DNA of 34,349 nucleotides, taken from NCBI GenBank assembly GCA_029781035.1, contig JAKOXK010000059.1, positions 1-34,349 of the forward strand, read 5' to 3'. The notes beneath the pieces are model-generated. The model was not told the origin of the DNA. It saw only the letters and a list, made by a program, of their open reading frames with translations, and made no database searches. Below are positions 31,648 through 34,349 of the stretch, piece by piece. Each line of letters opens with the position of its first letter. Position 1 is the first letter of the stretch. Origin of the DNA: Armatimonadota bacterium. Lineage in GTDB: Bacteria > Armatimonadota > Fimbriimonadia > Fimbriimonadales > Fimbriimonadaceae. The position numbers were made by a program, and so were the translations under genes.

Positions 31648-33045
31648 TTATTTCCCCGGTATTCCCGGCTCCGTGAGCCCTGCCGGATCCAAAGCCTTTT
31701 TCAGCGTCTCCTCGTCAAGCAGCCCTTTCTCCCGCACCACCGCCGGGATGCTCTTCTTCTCCTTCAACGCCTGCTTGACCACCTCGGCCGCCGCCTTGTA
31801 GCCCACGAACGGGTTCAGAGCCGTCGCCAACGAAGGCGATGTTTCAGCGTAATGCCGACACGTGTCCTCGTTGGCGGTGATGCCGACGATGCAGTTGTCG
31901 ACATAGGTGTGCAGCGCGTTGGTGAGGATCTGGATCGCGAACTGGGCGCTGAAGGCCATCCCCGGCATCATCACGTTCAGCTCGAGCTGCCCCGCCTGCA
32001 CGCATTGGTCGATCGTCTGGCACTGCCCAAGCACCTGGTAGAGCACGATGTTCATGTTTTCGGCCATGCTCGGGTTGACCTTGCCCGGCATGATGCTGGA
32101 GCCCGGTTGCACGGGTGGCAGCACGATCTCGGCGATGCCGGTCAGCGGTCCGGAACACAGGATGCGCAGGTCGTTGGTGACGCGCGTGAGCTCGTTGCAG
32201 AACAGCCGCAGCCCCGCCGCCAGCGCCGCCATGCAGAACTGCGACTGCATCGCCTCGCGCATGTCGTCCGTCGTCCGGAACGGGATGCCCGTGTAGGCCT
32301 TGAGCTTTTCCACGACGATGAAGCGGTACTTCGGGTGGGTGTTGAGCCCCGTCCCCGCCGCGCTGCCGCCGATGCCGAGCTCCTCAAGTTCATGGGCCGC
32401 CTCGACCAGCCACCGCTTGGCCCGCCGCATCGCCACCGCGTACGCCGTGAACTCCTGCCCTAGCCGCACCGGTACCGCGTCCTGCAGGTGCGTGCGCCCC
32501 GACTTCAACACGTGGTCGAACTCCTTGCCCTTCGCGGCGAAGGCGTCGGCCAGGCGGTCGACCGCCGGCAACAAGTCCGCCAGCATCAGCCGCGCCATCA
32601 CGCGCATCGCGGTCGGGAAGGTGTCGTTGGTCGACTGCCCGTAGTTGACGTGGTCGTTGGGGTTGACCTTCTCGTACTTGCCAAGTGAGCCACCAAGGAT
32701 CTCTTCCGCCCGATTGGCGAGCACTTCGTTGCAGTTCATGTTGAAGCTGGTGCCCGCTCCCATGTGGAAGACGTCGACCGGAAACTGGTCACGCAGCTTG
32801 CCGCCGAGCACCTCGTCCGCCGCCTGCACGATCGCGTTGCCCTGCTCCGGCGTGATCAGGCCGAGCTCCTGGTTGGCCTCGGCGCAGGCCTTCTTGAGCA
32901 TGACGAAGGCGTCGATCATCTTCGGGTGCTCGGTGAGCCCGGAGATCTTGAAGAGGTGGCGGCTGCGCTCCGCTTGGCTCCCCCAATACGCTTGTTCTGG
33001 TACCTGCACGTCCCCTAACGAGTCCTTCTCAATGCGAAAGCTCAT
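31648..33045 (-). CDS. aspA: aspartase/fumarase superfamily lyase, probably aspartate ammonia-lyase
   Basis: 465 residues, the normal length. The superfamily signature 'GSSIMPGKVNPSMAE' (catalytic S317), 'SGRTHLQDAVPVRLGQEF' and 'NPNDHVNYGQSTNDTFPTA' are present. Features that favour aspartase over class II fumarase are 'DQFPVDVFHMGAGTS', 'AGQLELNV', 'GITANEDTC' and 'TALNPFVGYKAA'; fumarases read 'GGSNGHFELN' and 'TSNMNMNEV' at similar places. Aspartase releases ammonia from aspartate to give fumarate in the cytoplasm. The call between the two is not absolute, since 'PSMAE' also occurs in fumarases. The sequence is visibly richer in C-ending codons than its neighbours. A hairpin lies just 5 bp before the start codon. 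Confidence 0.9.
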   Translation of the reverse strand: MSFRIEKDSLGDVQVPEQAYWGSQAERSRHLFKISGLTEHPKMIDAFVMLKKACAEANQELGLITPEQGNAIVQAADEVLGGKLRDQFPVDVFHMGAGTSFNMNCNEVLANRAEEILGGSLGKYEKVNPNDHVNYGQSTNDTFPTAMRVMARLMLADLLPAVDRLADAFAAKGKEFDHVLKSGRTHLQDAVPVRLGQEFTAYAVAMRRAKRWLVEAAHELEELGIGGSAAGTGLNTHPKYRFIVVEKLKAYTGIPFRTTDDMREAMQSQFCMAALAAGLRLFCNELTRVTNDLRILCSGPLTGIAEIVLPPVQPGSSIMPGKVNPSMAENMNIVLYQVLGQCQTIDQCVQAGQLELNVMMPGMAFSAQFAIQILTNALHTYVDNCIVGITANEDTCRHYAETSPSLATALNPFVGYKAAAEVVKQALKEKKSIPAVVREKGLLDEETLKKALDPAGLTEPGIPGK

Positions 33046-33049
33046 GATG

Positions 33050-33067
33050 CCCGGAGGTTACTCCGGG
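33050..33067 (-). promoter_or_regulatory. hairpin immediately upstream of the lyase start
   Basis: CCCGGAG (33050-33056), loop GTTA, CTCCGGG (33061-33067): a perfect 7-bp stem. On the minus strand it ends 4 bp before the ATG and its upstream arm contains GGAG, the only Shine-Dalgarno-like sequence there. Confidence 0.45.
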
Positions 33068-33091
33068 TGTAGCTGTGGGCCTGAGGCATCA

Positions 33092-33485
33092 GAGAGGGCG
33101 AGCGTCCCCGCGAGCCGCAAGCACAAGGTTAGGCGAGATAAAGGAGGGCCTCCGGAACTTCCGTCGGGACCGTTCTTGCTCTCGTCAGGCATGCCTGAGG
33201 GTTCGTGCGCCCTGCAGGCACCGCCGTAGCCGTCGGTCTTCAGCCGACGGGCCAGGGGGCGCTTGTCGCTGCGTCGGCTAAAGACCGACGACTACGCCCC
33301 TGCACAAAACGCGGGGAGGCGAGCGCCCCGGAAAGCCGCTGTCCCTCCTGCCTTGCAGCGTGACTGGCGGCGACCCCGAGCGTGCGCCTAGCGATGCCAA
33401 TCCGGGCCACGGCTCCCCGTTCCTCGGATGCCAAGGCCCGTTTGTCGGACGGTACCGCCCGAGAGGGCGACCGTCCCCTCGAGCC
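33092..33485. repeat. three copies of a 25-bp GC-rich dispersed element
   Basis: Copies at 33092-33116, 33313-33337 and 33461-33485. The first and third agree at 23 of 25 positions by eye (core GAGAGGGCGA, then GTCCCC); the second is more diverged. It looks like an intergenic REP-like family. Confidence 0.6.
33226..33295. repeat. inverted pair of 24-bp repeats (core CGTCGGTCTT)
   Basis: 33226-33249 and 33272-33295 are reverse complements at 22 of 24 positions. Each half is itself a hairpin (CGTCGG and CCGACG with 'TCTTCAG' or 'CTAAAGA' between). This resembles REP/BIME-type elements moved by Y1-type RAYT transposases elsewhere; none is present here. Confidence 0.7.
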
Positions 33486-33579
33486 ACTCACGATCCCGGC
33501 TTGGCGGCGCGCATACAGCTGAAAATCGTACGCTCTTGACCATGCCGCCAGTCGTGTGCGGCGGGCTGCCCGTATCCTT

Positions 33580-33804
33580 GAAGGTCCCTCCACTCCTTGC
33601 CTACGGCGTTCGGTCGGGATGACGGGCCGGGACGAGCGATGACCGGCGAGCGCAGGTTATGGAAGGACACCTCTTGCCTTCGGACGTCATCCCGAGCGAA
33701 GGGCGCTAGCCCTGAGTCGAGGGACCTTGAAATCAGACGGACGATCCTCGAAGGTCCCTCCGCTCACCGCCGATGGCGTTCGGTCGGGATGACGGGCCGG
33801 GACG
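33580..33804. repeat. 55-bp direct repeat pair plus inverted copy
   Basis: 33580-33634 and 33750-33804 are direct repeats (49 of 55 identical by eye, ending GGGATGACGGGCCGGGACG). Between them 33686-33728 reads as a diverged inverted copy (GTCATCCC...GGGACCTT). A very similar sequence recurs as a dispersed repeat in many unrelated bacterial genomes in my experience; that is not shown here. Confidence 0.65.
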
Positions 33805-33898
33805 GGTGGTGAGGGTGGTGAAGATTGAGAGGATGGTCAGGGTTGTCAGGAGTGTCCAGACCCTTCACAACCCTGACAATCTTCACAACCCTTACCGT
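33805..33898. repeat. tandem nonamer array with inverted second half
   Basis: Six 9-bp units run from 33805 to 33858 (GGTGGTGAG, GGTGGTGAA, GATTGAGAG, GATGGTCAG, GGTTGTCAG, GAGTGTCCA), then four units of complementary type from 33863 to 33898 (CTTCACAAC, CCTGACAAT, CTTCACAAC, CCTTACCGT). GTCAGGGTTGT (33836-33846) is the exact reverse complement of ACAACCCTGAC (33867-33877), and GTGAAGATT (33818-33826) of AATCTTCAC (33878-33886), so the whole can fold into one large hairpin. Confidence 0.6.
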
Positions 33899-33913
33899 GC
33901 TTCCCTGATGCGC

Positions 33914-33919
33914 TAGCAT
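33914..33919 (+). promoter_or_regulatory. -10 element, leaderless start of the GH16 gene
   Basis: TAGCAT, six bases (AGAGTC), then ATG at 33926. The same hexamer is used at ygfZ. A weak TTACCG 16 bp upstream may be a -35 box. Confidence 0.55.
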
Positions 33920-33925
33920 AGAGTC

Positions 33926-34349
33926 ATGTTCCTCCCCGTCCTCCAGCAGATCGCACAGCCGCCGCTGCCGGGTTACCACCTCGCTTGGCACGACGAGTTC
34001 GACGGTAGCACGATCGACCCAAAGAAGTGGAAGCACTGGGCCCTGGGCGACCGAAGGGACGCGGTGAACACCGCCGACGCCGCCAAACTCGACGGCAAGG
34101 GACACCTCGTGATCACGACCTCGCGGCCGAAGATGACCGAGGACACGACCCGCGTGGAGACCGGTGGCGTCTGGACGGCGGGGCTGTACGAGCCTACCTT
34201 TGGCTACTTTGAGGCGCGGATCAAGTGGCAGTCGCAGCTCGGGCACTGGGGCGCGTTCTGGATGAACCGCAGCCCGATGGGCGACCCCGTCGGCGACCCT
34301 GCCAAGGGCGGCGTCGAGGTCGACTTTGTCGAATACCACCGCAACATGG
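33926..34349 (+). CDS. glycoside hydrolase family 16 protein (3' truncated)
   Basis: The first 141 residues; the gene runs off the right edge. The GH16 fold is evident: 'LAWHDEFDGSTIDPKKW', 'GYFEARIKWQ', 'GHWGAFWMN' and the catalytic block 'GVEVDFVEYH' giving E131-x-D133-x-x-E136 (nucleophile and acid/base). GH16 enzymes hydrolyse beta-1,3 or mixed-linkage glucans and galactans. No clear signal peptide precedes the domain (MFLPVLQQIAQPP only), which is unusual for GH16; an in-frame TAG in the -10 box rules out an upstream start. An unusual secretion route, or an intracellular enzyme, is possible. The start appears leaderless. Confidence 0.88.
   Translation, partial: MFLPVLQQIAQPPLPGYHLAWHDEFDGSTIDPKKWKHWALGDRRDAVNTADAAKLDGKGHLVITTSRPKMTEDTTRVETGGVWTAGLYEPTFGYFEARIKWQSQLGHWGAFWMNRSPMGDPVGDPAKGGVEVDFVEYHRNM

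Larger units (their letters stand above)
33068..33913. repeat. 846-bp intergenic region built from several repeat families
   Basis: No open frame here has family features. From left to right: a GC-rich element (33092-33116), a perfect 14-bp palindrome TCAGGCATGCCTGA (33185-33198), a pair of inverted 24-bp repeats (33226-33249 and 33272-33295), two further copies of the GC-rich element (33313-33337 and 33461-33485), a 55-bp direct repeat pair with an inverted copy between, and the nonamer array (33805-33898). No transposase is seen. Confidence 0.75.

Noticed and set aside
33068-33913. A hidden gene, CRISPR array or tRNA in the repeat region
   Set aside because: No open frame has family features, repeat units are not regularly spaced with unique spacers, and no cloverleaf was recognised.

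Overview
The window (about 60% G+C by eye) is a bacterial chromosome segment with 38 recognisable protein genes, two of them cut by the window edges. I see no rRNA, tRNA, CRISPR array, insertion sequence or phage gene. The gene set fits an Armatimonadota/Fimbriimonadia-like bacterium, but this lineage call is an inference from content only: two signal-less DUF1800 proteins, DUF4446, an iron-sulfur-type PurF, a Bacteroidetes-like dihydroorotase, an inserted IspG and leaderless promoters. No marker gene settles it.

Layout. 1-6230: the C-terminal end of an SPFH/GYF-type protein, a zinc-ribbon membrane protein, a secreted protein, then two convergent DUF1800 paralogues around a small unknown gene. 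6366-11295: a beta-propeller protein, a coupled GNAT/nitrilase pair, a lipoprotein, an L,D-transpeptidase and an M24 peptidase. 11300-16385: a CBM9-like protein, a polysaccharide deacetylase coupled to a GT4 glycosyltransferase, an M14 carboxypeptidase and a small exported protein. 16389-24019: IspG, a lipoprotein, the Mrp/ApbC P-loop protein, an ECF sigma factor, an unknown exported protein, a DUF4446-sigma-anti-sigma operon, signal peptidase I and a Nudix gene broken by a frameshift. 24020-31610: PurF, a TMEM14-like protein, YgfZ, a DUF2993-like protein, a GT2, a dihydroorotase, Hsp20, DinB and an unknown exported protein. 31648-34349: an aspartase/fumarase-family lyase, about 850 bp of repeats, and the start of a GH16 glycosidase.

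How it works together. Housekeeping functions (purine and pyrimidine synthesis, isoprenoids, Fe-S cluster handling, protein export) are mixed with envelope and polysaccharide genes and with stress regulation. There are few operons. Genes alternate strand almost one by one; 11 of 12 convergent pairs overlap or lie within 4 bp, and divergent starts are often 20-70 bp apart. Only four short co-directional couplings are seen: GNAT/nitrilase, deacetylase/GT4, DUF4446/sigma/anti-sigma and signal peptidase/Nudix.

The most interesting signals are: (1) a TANNNT hexamer 5-7 bp before the start codon of nine genes (plus CATAAT before mrp), implying widespread leaderless mRNA; (2) a 22-bp divergent promoter at ygfZ whose two -10 boxes overlap; (3) a probable CTG start in the GT4 gene; (4) a dihydroorotase lacking two canonical metal ligands; (5) a nonamer-based tandem/inverted repeat and other repeat families before the GH16 gene.
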